Counted from the first letter of the stretch, positions 32,171-41,214 are shown. The stretch: 64,000 nucleotides of DNA from Hydrogenophaga sp. (GCF_011772445.1 NZ_WVZN01000008.1:235-64234); one strand, 5' to 3'. Program-made: numbers and translations. The notes: generated by a model not told the origin, from the sequence alone.

Positions 32171-32325
32171 GGGGGGCTCCTGTGGTGTGAAAGGGATGGG
32201 AACACCCCTTAGACGGCCCGGCCCATCGGTTTGTGACAGAGGGCGCAACGATCGTCGGCGTGCGCGCCGGCACCAAGGTAGCGGGCGCGGCCAGCGGTAC
32301 CCATTCACCCTGACCCGCCCGCGCC

Positions 32326-33015
32326 TCAGTCGACCTCGGGGTCGTAGAAGCGTTTCGACAGGCCCGCGCGCCCGGGATAGAAGCGGAAGTACGGCCGCGC
32401 GTCGTCGATGGTGCGCGCCACGGACGAGTGCTCCATCAGCCGCTCGAAGTACGCGGCCAGTCGGGTGTGTTCGGGCGCCAGGGGCACGTAGGTGACGGCG
32501 TAGAACAGCGCTGGCGCGGCGGCGCAGTCGGCCATGCTGAACGTGTTGGCGGCCACCCAGGTGCGCCCTTCCAGGTGTTGGTCGATCATGGCGTAGGCCG
32601 TCTTCAATGCCTCACCGGCCCGGGCCACGCCGGACGGGTCGCGCTGCGCCTGCGGACGCAACAGGTTGGCCGTGAAGGCCTGCATCGGCGTCATCACGTA
32701 GAGGTCGAACAGACGGTCCCACAGGCGCACCTGCAGCGCCTGGTCGGGGTCGTGCGGGATGAGCGTGCGGCCCGGCCGGGCGTGGTGGCGCTGCAGGTGC
32801 TCGATGATGATGCTGGTCTCGGGTATGGGCCGGCCCTGGTCGATCAGCAAGGGCATCCTGCCGGTGGGCCACAGCTTGAGGAAAGCCGCGCGCTCTTCGG
32901 GGTCGCCCAGGTTCAGCACACGCTTGTCCACGTCGATGGCGAGGTGGTCCATTGCGATGAGCAGCTTGTGGCAGTACGAGGACAGCGGGTGGTAGTGAAG
33001 GGTGAGCGCGGACAT
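32326..33015 (-). CDS. glutathione S-transferase
   Basis: 229 residues. The thioredoxin-like N-domain has YHPLSSYCHKLLIAMDHL with Ser/Cys near the active position, PTGRMPLLID (cis-Pro) and ETSIIIEHL (glutathione gamma-Glu site). The helical C-domain includes VAANTFSMADCAAAPALFY with the N-capping Asp. It conjugates or reduces small electrophiles. The substrate is unknown. It stands alone, next to the AhpD-like and AsmA genes. Confidence 0.92.
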   Translation of the reverse strand: MSALTLHYHPLSSYCHKLLIAMDHLAIDVDKRVLNLGDPEERAAFLKLWPTGRMPLLIDQGRPIPETSIIIEHLQRHHARPGRTLIPHDPDQALQVRLWDRLFDLYVMTPMQAFTANLLRPQAQRDPSGVARAGEALKTAYAMIDQHLEGRTWVAANTFSMADCAAAPALFYAVTYVPLAPEHTRLAAYFERLMEHSSVARTIDDARPYFRFYPGRAGLSKRFYDPEVD

Positions 33016-33062
33016 GGGGCGGGTGGAGGGCTTGCGGTTCGCGAAACCACCATGCTCGCAGA

Positions 33063-35105
33063 TCAGCGTTTTTTCTCAAGCGGCGCCGCCACCTTCGGAT
33101 CGCACGGATCCCCCTCTTCCTTCTGCCCCCGCTCCACCAGGGGAATCACCGCCGCCGCCGGCCCCGCCGCTGCGCCCAGGGCAATGGCGCCAATGACGCG
33201 CCCGGCGAGCTTGCGGCCTTCGATGCCGATGTCCGGATCGCCCAGCGTGCCGGCGACCGTGACAGGCGTGCGCAGCGACAGGGGCGACCAGTCCTTGGGC
33301 TGCGTGACCACGCGCAAGGCCAGGGACTCGTCCTTGAGGTCGACCTGGCCGCTGATGCGCACGGTGCTGTCGCGGTTGTCGAGCACCGCCAGCCGGGGCT
33401 CGACCACGCCGTTGCGGGCGAGCAGGTCGAAACGCGCGCAGCGCAGCGGCAGCGGCTTGTCGCCGGCGATCACCACGCCCAGTGCCTGCGCCAGGTCCAG
33501 GCCCATGGCCTCGGTGACGAGGTACGACAAGGTGCCATCCCTCAGCCGGACATCGATGGGGCCGTCGAGCGAGGCGAGGATGTCCGCCGTCGACTGGCCC
33601 GCGCCGCGCACATCCAGCCTGGCCTGCAGCACCCCGGTGAGATAGGGCGAGGCCTGCTCGCGCCGCAGGCCGCGCACCCAGTTCGCCACGTCCACGCCGG
33701 CGATGTCGAGCCTGGCTTGCCATTGGGCGGGCCGCTCATTGGCGTCGAGGCGGGTCATGCCGCGGATGCGGCCACCGGCCACCTTGGCCTCCAGCTCGTC
33801 CAGGCGCAGCACGCCCGCGTTCAGGCGCACGCGGGTCAACAGGTCGCGCAGAGGCGCCATCGCGGGCGTGCCGAAGTCGAGCGTTTCGATGGCGACGCGC
33901 ACGTCGGCGTCCATCACGGTGAGCGATGGCAGGTCGAAGCGGCGCTGGGGCAGCACGCGGCGCGGCGAGGCGGCGGGTTCGGCGCCCGCGGCTTTCGCTG
34001 CTTGCTTCGCTTCGGCTTTCGCGTCGCCAGTCGCCTGGCCACCCGCGCCGGCACGCGCGCCGATGGCGGGGCCCAGGTCGGCAAGGGCGAGCTTCTTTCC
34101 CGTCAGTTCGCCGGTCAGGCGGCGCGGTCGCTCGCGCTGGTGGAAGCGCAGGTCACCGGCCAGATGGCTGGTGCCGATGTTGGCGCGCGTGGCCTGCAGG
34201 CGCCACACCCCGCCGTCTTGCGACAGCGTGCCACGCAGATCGAAGGGCGGTGTCTGCGGCAGCGTGATGCCCAGGGGCTCGCCCACCGCGGCGAGCGAGC
34301 GGCCCTGCAACTCCAGGCCGCCCTGCAGCCTGGGCGTGCCGAGCAAGGCCGCCGCCTGGCCGTCGAACAGCAGGCGCGACGAGGCCACGGTGCCTTCCAC
34401 GCGCACCGGCACCCAGGGCGCGTCGGTGGCGGTGTCCGGGTCGTGCAACAAGGGCAAGGTGCTGCCCGCATTCACCTGCAGCTTCAAGGGCATGGCGCGG
34501 TAGCGGCCGTTGGCGCTGGCCTGGTAGCCGGCGCTCGCGGCCACCTCGGCCTCGCCTTCGCGGCCCCGCAGGCGGATGTCCAGGTCCACGTCGGCCACGG
34601 GGTCCTTCCAGTCGATCCGCCCCTGGCCGATGACCAGCGAACCGAATCGCGGCAGTCCACCCAGCGGCTCGGCCTCGGCCTCTTCGGGTTTGGGTTCGCG
34701 CGCGCCCAGTTGCCAGTTGGCGCTGCCGTCGTCGACGCGCACCAGGCGCGCGTCCAGGGTGTCGGCCCGCAAGGCCTGCAGGCGCAGGCGCTCGCCACGG
34801 CGCCAGCGCCACACGTCGCTCCAGCGCCAGGCCAGCGACACGCCGCGCGCGTCCAGCAGGTGGGGCGCGCCGAAGCGTTCGGCGGAAGCGATGTTGAGGC
34901 GCTCGACTTCGACGCGCGGGCGCCACAGCAGGTAAGCGCGAAACCTGCCCTGCAGTTGCACGGGCACCGCGGCGCTGCGCGAGGCCGCGTTCTCGATGGG
35001 CTGGCGCAGGAAGGGCCAGCCACTCATTTCGGCGAGCATGAGCCCCACCAGCAAGGCCACCACCGCGGCGCCCGCCCACACAAGGCCACGCCGCCGCCCG
35101 TTCAT
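33063..35105 (-). CDS. AsmA-family protein
   Basis: 680 residues from ATG 35105. One N-terminal transmembrane segment (LVWAGAAVVALLVGLMLAEM) anchors a long repetitive beta-groove body of the AsmA/bridge-like lipid transfer type. The AsmA C-terminal signature is present: GAGQSTADILASLDGPIDVRLRDG, then LVTEAMGLDLAQAL and SGQVDLKDESLALRVVTQPK. It ends in a small hydrophobic patch and a charged tail. An Ala/Lys-rich insert with EAKQAAKAAGAEPAA around residue 365 is low complexity. Such proteins are implicated in moving phospholipids to the outer membrane. Confidence 0.9.
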   Translation of the reverse strand: MNGRRRGLVWAGAAVVALLVGLMLAEMSGWPFLRQPIENAASRSAAVPVQLQGRFRAYLLWRPRVEVERLNIASAERFGAPHLLDARGVSLAWRWSDVWRWRRGERLRLQALRADTLDARLVRVDDGSANWQLGAREPKPEEAEAEPLGGLPRFGSLVIGQGRIDWKDPVADVDLDIRLRGREGEAEVAASAGYQASANGRYRAMPLKLQVNAGSTLPLLHDPDTATDAPWVPVRVEGTVASSRLLFDGQAAALLGTPRLQGGLELQGRSLAAVGEPLGITLPQTPPFDLRGTLSQDGGVWRLQATRANIGTSHLAGDLRFHQRERPRRLTGELTGKKLALADLGPAIGARAGAGGQATGDAKAEAKQAAKAAGAEPAASPRRVLPQRRFDLPSLTVMDADVRVAIETLDFGTPAMAPLRDLLTRVRLNAGVLRLDELEAKVAGGRIRGMTRLDANERPAQWQARLDIAGVDVANWVRGLRREQASPYLTGVLQARLDVRGAGQSTADILASLDGPIDVRLRDGTLSYLVTEAMGLDLAQALGVVIAGDKPLPLRCARFDLLARNGVVEPRLAVLDNRDSTVRISGQVDLKDESLALRVVTQPKDWSPLSLRTPVTVAGTLGDPDIGIEGRKLAGRVIGAIALGAAAGPAAAVIPLVERGQKEEGDPCDPKVAAPLEKKR

Positions 35106-35232
35106 GCGAGCGTCACAGGCCGAGGGGCGCGGCCGGTGCCTGAGGGATGAAACAGACGCGACATTCCGATACGAGGCCCCGGCCAACCCGGGGTTCCGGC
35201 TCGGATGTGTCGGTCTGTGTCGGGTGTTTGCG

Positions 35233-36216
35233 CTATTCCGGCGTGATGTTGGCCGCCTTGATCACCTGCGACCACTTCTTCGTCTCGTTGGCGATGAAGG
35301 CCGCGAACTCGGCCGAGGTGCCGCCGCGCACTTGCAGGCCCGCGGCCTCCACCTTCTTGCGCACCTCCGCGTCGCCCAGCACCGCGTTGGTCTCGGCGTT
35401 GAGGCGCTGCACCACGGCCGCGGGCGTGCCGGCCGGCACCATCAGCCCGTACCAGCCGTAACCCACCACCGTCGGCAGGCCCGATTCGCGGAAGGTGGGC
35501 GCCTGCGGGTACAAGGGCGTGCGTTCTTCGTTGGCCACGGCCAGCACGCGCAGCTTGCCGCTCTGGATGTGCGGCAGCGCGGTGGAGATGGCGGTCAGCG
35601 TCGCGTCGATGCGGCCACCCAGCAGTTCGGTGTATGCCGGCGCGTCGCCCCGGAACTGGATCACCACGCCCTGAGCGCCGGCCGCTCGCATCAACAGTTC
35701 GGCCGTGAGGTGGGGTGCGGAGCCCGTGCCGGGCGAACCGAAGGTCAGGCCCTTGGGGTTGGATTTTCCGTAGGCGATGAACTCGGCCACCGTCTTGTAC
35801 GGGGCACTGGCGTTGACGATGAGGAACAGCGGCGCGATGGCCGTGCTGAGCACGGGCACGAAGTCCTTCTTCACGTCGTAGGGCAGCTTGGGGTATAGCG
35901 CTTCTCCAATGGCGATCGGCGCCGCCGCGTGCAGCACGGTGTAGCCGTCGGGCGCGGCGCGCGCCACGTACTCGTTGGCAATGCGCGTGCCCGCCCCCGC
36001 CTTGTTCTCGATCACCAGCGCCTGCCCCAGGCGCGGCGCCAGGGCCTCGCCGAGCAGGCGGCTGAAGATGTCGTTGGAGCCGCCCGCGCCGTAGGGCGCG
36101 ATGAGGTGGACGGCTTTGGCTGGCCAGGCCTGCGCGAAGGCGGGCGCGTGCACCACGGGCGCGAGGCCCAGCGAAGCGAGGCTGGCACCGATGAGGTGGC
36201 GGCGTTGGATGCTCAT
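35233..36216 (-). CDS. Bug/TctC-family substrate-binding protein
   Basis: 327 residues from ATG 36216, with CAGGAGAC upstream. The signal peptide starts MSIQRRHLIGASLASLGLAP and ends AFA. Bug features are WPAKAVHLIAPYGAGGSNDI, PDGYTVLHAAAP and the ISTALPHIQSGKLRVLAV segment. It is the last gene of a CoA-transferase/DUF1254/tctC unit, so its ligand is probably a carboxylic acid later activated by the CoA-transferase. Only about 25% similar by eye to the first tctC (1964-2947). Confidence 0.93.
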   Translation of the reverse strand: MSIQRRHLIGASLASLGLAPVVHAPAFAQAWPAKAVHLIAPYGAGGSNDIFSRLLGEALAPRLGQALVIENKAGAGTRIANEYVARAAPDGYTVLHAAAPIAIGEALYPKLPYDVKKDFVPVLSTAIAPLFLIVNASAPYKTVAEFIAYGKSNPKGLTFGSPGTGSAPHLTAELLMRAAGAQGVVIQFRGDAPAYTELLGGRIDATLTAISTALPHIQSGKLRVLAVANEERTPLYPQAPTFRESGLPTVVGYGWYGLMVPAGTPAAVVQRLNAETNAVLGDAEVRKKVEAAGLQVRGGTSAEFAAFIANETKKWSQVIKAANITPE

Positions 36217-36251
36217 GGCTTGTCTCCTGTTGTGGGTAGGGAACGGGGTCT

Positions 36252-37523
36252 TCAGTCGAGCCGCGTCAGCGCGGGGTAGGCGTAGCGGTGCTCCAGGTGC
36301 TCGGCCTGCGGCTGATAGAGCCGCAGCACCACGTAGAACGCTTCGCCCTCGGGCGCGGGCAACCAGTTGTGGCCGGGACCGGGGTCGCTGGCCTGCAGGC
36401 GGATGGCGAGGCTGCCGTCGGCGTCGTGCCGCAGGCCGGGGGTGCGGTCGCCGATGGAGTAGCGGCCGATGGGGTTGGCGACGAAGAGGCAGTCGCTGCG
36501 GCGGTACATCGTCAGCGACCAGAAGGCACCCACCTTCGGCCCGGCGCCGGGCGCGAATCGCAGCTCGTAGGCGTGCGCGCCGCTGAGCGTTCGCCCCTGC
36601 GAGTCGACTTCGGCCGTGGGGTACATGGCCTCGTCGATGCCGAGCGCGCCGATGAAGTTGCGCGCCACGCGCGCGCGGGTCAGCACGTCCTCGCCCCAAT
36701 GCGTTCGCACCTCCAGTTGCAGGGACCAGCCGCCGCCCAGTTGGCGCGGCTGGTCGCGCTCGCGAAGGATCTCGAAGACGCGCGGCAACTCGCTCGCCAC
36801 CTCGTCGGCGGGCGGCGGCCAGTCCAGCGATTCGCCCTCGGGCGGCGGGTTGCGTTCCAGCGCCGCGCTCACGGTGTCCAGGTACAGCGCGGCCGACGGC
36901 GTGGCCGTGGACCGGCCGTCCAGGCGCGTGTCGAAGCGCTGCGCGGCGTCGCTGCCGTCCAGGCGCGTCATGCGCAGTTGCGCCTGCAGCGCGCGCACGG
37001 CCTCGATGTCGCCGGGCGTGTCGTCCACCAGCAGGCGGCCGATGAGCCACACGTCATCGCCCGGCGCGGCGATGACCTGCGACACGCCGGCCGGCACCGG
37101 GCCGCGCCAGCGCGGGCCGTGCACCAGCGTGCGCTGGGCGCGGTTGCCGGTGCTGCGGCGGCCCACGTAGGCGAAGGGGTTGGTCCAGGCGTCCAGCAGG
37201 CCCAGGGTCCAGTAGCGCTCACCCATGTCGGGCGTGTCGATGAGCACGGGGCCTTGCGAGAGATCGAGCCAGGCGTTGCTGTAGACCGTGTCGTTGTTGG
37301 GGCTCACCACCTCGCGGTCGTCGGGGCCGAGCTTGCGGTGCGTGTGCGTGAACTGGTTGACCCAGCGCATGGCCGAGTCGCGGTCCTCGCTGGCGAAGCC
37401 CAGCGTGGCGTGGCGGCGCGCGGTGGTGGCGGCGCGCATGCGCATCATCTCGAACAGCGGCAGGGTCTGGATGAGGGCCCGGGTCAGCGCTGGACGCACG
37501 GGGGTGTCGATGGTTGAAGTCAT
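36252..37523 (-). CDS. DUF1254/DUF1214 domain protein
   Basis: 423 residues. The N-terminal DUF1254 part has VVSPNNDTVYSNAWLDLSQGPV followed by DTPDMGERYWTLGLLDAWTN. The C-terminal DUF1214 part has GAFWSLTMYRRSDCLFVANPI, RYSIGDRTPGL and GHNWLPAPEGEAFYVVLRLY. No signal peptide is apparent, whereas many family members are exported. Its enzymatic role is unknown. It is positioned between the CoA-transferase (11-base gap) and tctC (35-base gap) genes in one operon. Confidence 0.9.
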   Translation of the reverse strand: MTSTIDTPVRPALTRALIQTLPLFEMMRMRAATTARRHATLGFASEDRDSAMRWVNQFTHTHRKLGPDDREVVSPNNDTVYSNAWLDLSQGPVLIDTPDMGERYWTLGLLDAWTNPFAYVGRRSTGNRAQRTLVHGPRWRGPVPAGVSQVIAAPGDDVWLIGRLLVDDTPGDIEAVRALQAQLRMTRLDGSDAAQRFDTRLDGRSTATPSAALYLDTVSAALERNPPPEGESLDWPPPADEVASELPRVFEILRERDQPRQLGGGWSLQLEVRTHWGEDVLTRARVARNFIGALGIDEAMYPTAEVDSQGRTLSGAHAYELRFAPGAGPKVGAFWSLTMYRRSDCLFVANPIGRYSIGDRTPGLRHDADGSLAIRLQASDPGPGHNWLPAPEGEAFYVVLRLYQPQAEHLEHRYAYPALTRLD

Positions 37524-37534
37524 GGGGGTGGGCC

Positions 37535-38737
37535 TCAGGCGATGACACCGTCGCGGCGCAGCGCGGCAATGTCGGGCGCGCTGTAGCCCACCTCGGCCAG
37601 CAGCGCGTCGGTGTCGGCGCCGCAGGCGGGCGCGGCCGCAGGCGCCGTGCGCGGCGCGTCGTCGATGCGGTAGGGCAGGCCCAGGGCCTGGTAGCGCGTG
37701 CCGTCGGCGCCCACGGCGTCCACGACGAGGCCGCTGGCCGCCAGGTCCGGGCTGTGCAGCACCTGCGCGTAGCCACGCACGGCGCCGGCCACGATCTGCT
37801 GGCCCGACAGCAGCGCCACGCACTCTTCGCTGCTGCGCTCGGACAGGCACTCGCGCAGCACGGCGCGCAGCTCGGCGCGGTGGGCCACGCGCCGCTCGTT
37901 GCTGGCGAAGCGCGGATCGCTGGCCAGTTCGTGCCGCCCGATGACGCGGCAGAAGCGTTGCCAGTGTTCCTCGGCGTAGGCCGAGAGCACGATGTGGCCG
38001 TCGCGCGTGGGCACCACCTCGGCGGCGGGCGCGTTGTGGGGCTGGCCGTCGCCGATGCGCGTGGGCTCGGGGCCACCGCCGAGGTAGTCGGCCCAGGTGG
38101 CGGCCTGCAGGTGCATGGCCACGTCGAAGAGCGAGGTGTCGATGCTGGCGCCCTGCCCGGTTTTCTCGCGGCCATACAGCGCCGCCAGCACGGCCTGCGC
38201 GCCCAGGTGCGCGGCGGCGGCGTCGATGATGGGCACGCCCACCTTCTGCGGCGCACGATCGGGCTCGCCGGTGACGGACATGAGCCCGCTTTCGGCCTGG
38301 GCGGCGATGTCGTAGCCCGGCCGTTCGCTGGAGGGGCCGCGCCGGCCGAAGCCCGAGATGTCGAGGCAGATGAGGCGTGGGAAGTGTTCGCGCAGTTCGC
38401 GCGCGCCCAGGCCCAGCTTGTCGATGGCGCCGGGGCGCAGGTTCTGGATCACCACGTCGGCGCGGGCGATGAGCCGCAGCGCGGCCTCGCGACCCGCGTC
38501 GCGCTTGAGGTCGAGCGCGATCGAGCGCTTGCCCCGGTTGTAGGCCCGCACCATGGATTCGCCGTAGCGCCCGATGTGGCGGGCCTGGTCGCCGGCGATG
38601 GGTTCGATCTTGATCACGCTGGCCCCGAGTTCGGCCAGGGCCATGGCGGCGCCGGGGCCGGCGATGTACTGGCCAAGGTCCACCACGCGCACGCCGGCAA
38701 GCGGGGTGGCCGGTGCGGATGTGCCGGTCTGGGTCAT
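37535..38737 (-). CDS. family III CoA-transferase (CaiB/BaiF type)
   Basis: 400 residues. Diagnostic segments are GVRVVDLGQYIAGPGAAMALA at the start, NRGKRSIALDLKRDAGREAA, ADVVIQNLRPGAIDKLG and FGRRGPSSERPGYDIAAQAESG, the last with the catalytic Asp. These enzymes move CoA between carboxylates such as formate, oxalate or succinate and a substrate acid. It is first gene of the operon containing DUF1254 and tctC genes, divergent from a LysR regulator. Confidence 0.93.
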   Translation of the reverse strand: MTQTGTSAPATPLAGVRVVDLGQYIAGPGAAMALAELGASVIKIEPIAGDQARHIGRYGESMVRAYNRGKRSIALDLKRDAGREAALRLIARADVVIQNLRPGAIDKLGLGARELREHFPRLICLDISGFGRRGPSSERPGYDIAAQAESGLMSVTGEPDRAPQKVGVPIIDAAAAHLGAQAVLAALYGREKTGQGASIDTSLFDVAMHLQAATWADYLGGGPEPTRIGDGQPHNAPAAEVVPTRDGHIVLSAYAEEHWQRFCRVIGRHELASDPRFASNERRVAHRAELRAVLRECLSERSSEECVALLSGQQIVAGAVRGYAQVLHSPDLAASGLVVDAVGADGTRYQALGLPYRIDDAPRTAPAAAPACGADTDALLAEVGYSAPDIAALRRDGVIA

Positions 38738-38811
38738 GTCGTGCCTGTCTCCTGTGTGGCCCGCACGATAGGTGAGAGCGGCATTCCTGAAAATTGAATA
38801 ATGCTGATGCC

Positions 38812-38832
38812 GTGATCACGCCGGGTGATCAC
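38812..38832. promoter_or_regulatory. two GTGATCAC palindromes between lysR and the CoA-transferase operon
   Basis: GTGATCAC occurs at 38812-38819 and again at 38825-38832, separated by GCCGG. The pair lies 22 bases before the preferred lysR start and 75 bases upstream of the CoA-transferase start. Each unit is a perfect palindrome and the 13-base repeat distance is short. It may be a binding site for the LysR protein or another regulator. Confidence 0.5.
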
Positions 38833-38853
38833 CTCTCTGAAGCGATCCGATCC

Positions 38854-39801
38854 ATGACCCAGGGTGTCGACCACCTCGTTCGCCGCCTGCGTCTGCGCCA
38901 CCTGGAGCTGCTGCTGGCCCTGGCCGACGCGGGCACCATGCGCGCCGCCGCCAGCCGCCTGCACCTGAGCCAGCCCGCCATCAGCAAGATGCTGGCGGAG
39001 GCCGAGGACGCGCTGGGCGCGCGCCTGTTCGAACGCAGTCCTCAGGGCGTGCTGCCGACCCCGGCCGGCGCGGCCGCCGTGCACCGGGCGCGCGTGGCGC
39101 TGGGCGAACTCGCGCACGCGCGCGACGAGGTGCAGGCCATCCACCGTGGCGCCAGTGCGGTGCTGCGCGTGGGCGCCTTTTCGGTGACGGCGGCCGTGCC
39201 CGCCGCGGTGGTGCAGTTGCGCCAGCGAATGCCGGGTGCGGTGGTTCATCTCCACGAAGGCCGCGTGAACGAGCTGATCCAGCGCCTGCTCGATGGCGAC
39301 CTGGACTGCGTGTTCGGCGCCCTCACCACCGAGACGCTCACGAGCGAGCGGCTGAGCCTGCTGCAATCCGAGGCGCTGCTGGAGGACCGCCTGTGCGTGC
39401 TCGCCGCGAGCAACAACCCCCTGGTGCGGCGCCGCCACCTGCGCTGGACGGCCTTGCGCGAAGCCGCCTGGGTGGCGCCGCCGCGCCAGACCCTGGTGCG
39501 CCAGGCCTTCATGACGGCCTTCCTGAACGAAGGACAGGACCCACCGGTGCCCGTGATCGAGGCGGTCTCCTCCATCACCATCGGCGCGGTGCTGCGGCTG
39601 GACCCTTCCCTGCTCTGCGCGGTTCGCTTCGAACACGCGCGCGACGAGGTGGCGCGCGGCGGCGTCAAGCGCCTGTCGGTGCTGCCCGAGATCCCGTTGC
39701 CGCCGCTGGGCCTGTTCACGCGGCGAGGCGCGGTCCAGGCAACGCCGGTGCTGCAGGCGTTTGCGCGGGAGATCCGCAAGGCGGGCGCGCGGGCGACGTA
39801 A
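38854..39801 (+). CDS. LysR-family regulator
   Basis: 315 residues from ATG 38854. The in-frame GTG at 38812 and TTG at 38794 would place the repeat inside the gene. The HTH is LRHLELLLALADAGTMRAAA then SRLHLSQPAISKMLAEAEDA, the GbpR/CbbR-like arrangement with an extended N-terminus. The effector domain follows (VLRVGAFSVTAAVPAAVVQL). It is divergent from the CoA-transferase operon, its probable target. Confidence 0.9.
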   Translation: MTQGVDHLVRRLRLRHLELLLALADAGTMRAAASRLHLSQPAISKMLAEAEDALGARLFERSPQGVLPTPAGAAAVHRARVALGELAHARDEVQAIHRGASAVLRVGAFSVTAAVPAAVVQLRQRMPGAVVHLHEGRVNELIQRLLDGDLDCVFGALTTETLTSERLSLLQSEALLEDRLCVLAASNNPLVRRRHLRWTALREAAWVAPPRQTLVRQAFMTAFLNEGQDPPVPVIEAVSSITIGAVLRLDPSLLCAVRFEHARDEVARGGVKRLSVLPEIPLPPLGLFTRRGAVQATPVLQAFAREIRKAGARAT

Positions 39802-39808
39802 AGGCCGT

Positions 39809-40327
39809 TCAGCCCTGCCCTGCCGACGCGGATACGCGGCGGTAGTTCACCTCTACGGCCAGCGCCTCTTCCCCGGCCGGCGTGACGTTGAACATGCGGA
39901 CGTCCAGGTGCTGTGCGTCGGCTTGCGACAGCTCGGTGCGCCAACCCCAGCGTTCGCCGCCGACGCTGTCTCGGTAGCTGCCCAGCGCGGCGAATCGGCC
40001 ATCGGTCACCGGGCCCGTGCTGAACATGATCGACGTGCCGGTGCCGAAGCTTTCGCCCCAGGCGCATTCGAAGGCCTGGTTGTCGAGGTGGTAGGCCCAC
40101 AGTGCGACGCCTTCGAAGGGCTCGCCGCCGCAGCGGCCTTCGTATTCGTGCAGCAAGAAGCGGCCACCGCCCACCAGGCGGATGCGCCCGCGCTGCACCG
40201 AGTCCTCGGCCGGTGGCCCGGGCTCGAACCACAGACGAAACCGGCCCTCCCATTCGCCGGCCATGGCCGCCAGTTGGTGGTGCACGCCACCGGGTGCGGC
40301 GGAACGCTGAAACGCTTCCTGGCTCAT
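39809..40327 (-). CDS. DUF1579-like protein
   Basis: 172 residues from ATG 40327, with GAGGAGACC upstream. The sequence HQLAAMAGEWEGRFRLWFEP, then GGGRFLLHEYEGRCGGEPFEG and VALWAYHLDNQAFECAWGES, resembles the beta-barrel DUF1579/THAP4-like group that binds hydrophobic ligands or heme. Function unknown. It is convergent with the LysR gene, seven bases apart. Confidence 0.8.
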   Translation of the reverse strand: MSQEAFQRSAAPGGVHHQLAAMAGEWEGRFRLWFEPGPPAEDSVQRGRIRLVGGGRFLLHEYEGRCGGEPFEGVALWAYHLDNQAFECAWGESFGTGTSIMFSTGPVTDGRFAALGSYRDSVGGERWGWRTELSQADAQHLDVRMFNVTPAGEEALAVEVNYRRVSASAGQG

Positions 40328-40596
40328 GTGGTCTCCTCGATGGGGGTCTGCGCCGCTGGCGGCCGGCTCCAGTCTGGCGGCAATTGGCGCACACCGCCCG
40401 GCGGCACGCCGAAGTGGCGCCCAAGGCGCCGAAGAAGACAACGAGCAGGTGCGGCAGTACGTGCTGGCCAACCACGACAAGGGACCGGCCTTCCCGTCCG
40501 ACCACCCTCCCTTGCTGTCGGTGCTCAAGGCCAACAGAACCAGGAACGACACGTGACGACCCCAGCGGCATGGGCGATCTCACCCAGGGCCCACCC
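40328..40596. other. intergenic region with an orphan coding-like stretch
   Basis: A plus-strand frame ending in TGA at 40554-40556 reads EEDNEQVRQYVLANHDKGPA, then about 20 more residues. It looks more like protein than its opposite-strand readings, but it has no credible start and overlaps the start region of the DUF1579-like gene. It may be the tail of a decayed gene. Confidence 0.3.
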
Positions 40597-40890
40597 TCAC
40601 TCCGCGAACAAGCTGTCGATGTCGCGCGAACCGTGGAGCACGCGCACGACATCAATGCCATCGGGCAGCGCCAGATAGAAGACGGCATACCGTCCGAACG
40701 CCAGGCTTCGAATGCCTGGCGCCAATTCGTCCCTGGCACGGCCCATCATGGGCTGCGTCGCCCAAAGGCGCATCTTTCCGTCGAGTCGGTCCACCCATTC
40801 ATCCGCGGCGACCACGTTGTCTTCGGCGATAAACATCCAGATGTCCTGGACATCAAGCTCGGCCTGTGGCCGCAACAGGACCCGCGGCAT
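40597..40890 (-). CDS. parE: ParE/RelE-superfamily toxin
   Basis: 97 residues. The ParE fold is visible as VLLRPQAELDVQDIWMFIAE (first strand and helix), ARDELAPGIRSLAFGRYAVF and a final strand IDVVRVLHGSRDIDSLF. ParE toxins poison DNA gyrase, whereas RelE relatives cut mRNA; the RVLHGSRD ending favours the ParE branch. It starts directly after the antitoxin stop (TAGATG). Confidence 0.9.
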   Translation of the reverse strand: MPRVLLRPQAELDVQDIWMFIAEDNVVAADEWVDRLDGKMRLWATQPMMGRARDELAPGIRSLAFGRYAVFYLALPDGIDVVRVLHGSRDIDSLFAE

Positions 40891-41157
40891 CTACTGGCCG
40901 GCCGCCTTGGATGAGAGGCGCGCGCGAGCGGACTTCTTGACGGCTTTCGCGTCCCAGGCTTTCGCGGGCCCACTGTCGAGGCCCTTGCGAACTTCGCGGC
41001 GAAGCTCGTCGAGCCTGGCCTGCCGAAGGCGGTCATGCTCCTCCATGAGGCGAAGCGCCTCGCGAACGACTTCGCTCGCGGACGTGTAGAGCCCCGAACT
41101 GACCTTGGAGCGCACCAGTTCCTCGAGTTGAGGGGTGAGATTGACGTTCATTCCCAT
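40891..41157 (-). CDS. parD: ParD-type antitoxin
   Basis: 88 residues from ATG 41157 (AAAGGCGGG upstream); ATG 41151 is an alternative. The ribbon-helix-helix is MNVNLTPQLEELVRSKVSSG then YTSASEVVREALRLMEEHDR. The C-terminal charged tail (VRKGLDSGPAKAWDAKAVKK) wraps the toxin. It normally represses its own promoter as a dimer array; a palindrome lies 43 bases upstream. Confidence 0.92.
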   Translation of the reverse strand: MGMNVNLTPQLEELVRSKVSSGLYTSASEVVREALRLMEEHDRLRQARLDELRREVRKGLDSGPAKAWDAKAVKKSARARLSSKAAGQ

Positions 41158-41199
41158 GGCAAACCCGCCTTTACTGCGAAAAGGCAGTCTATCAAGGAA

Positions 41200-41214
41200 T
41201 GTCAAAGATTGACA
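41200..41214. promoter_or_regulatory. TGTCAA-N3-TTGACA palindrome upstream of parDE
   Basis: A perfect 6-base inverted repeat with a three-base centre, 43 bases before the parD start and immediately after the PepSY gene's stop codon. It is a likely ParD operator. TTGACA on either strand could also serve as a -35 element. Confidence 0.6.

Noticed and set aside
33717..35150. 477-codon plus-strand open frame
   Set aside because: It is antisense to the AsmA gene and has no recognisable domain.
1964..36216. The two tctC genes as a recent duplication
   Set aside because: They share only the Bug-family motifs and differ widely elsewhere, so they are independent members of a large family.
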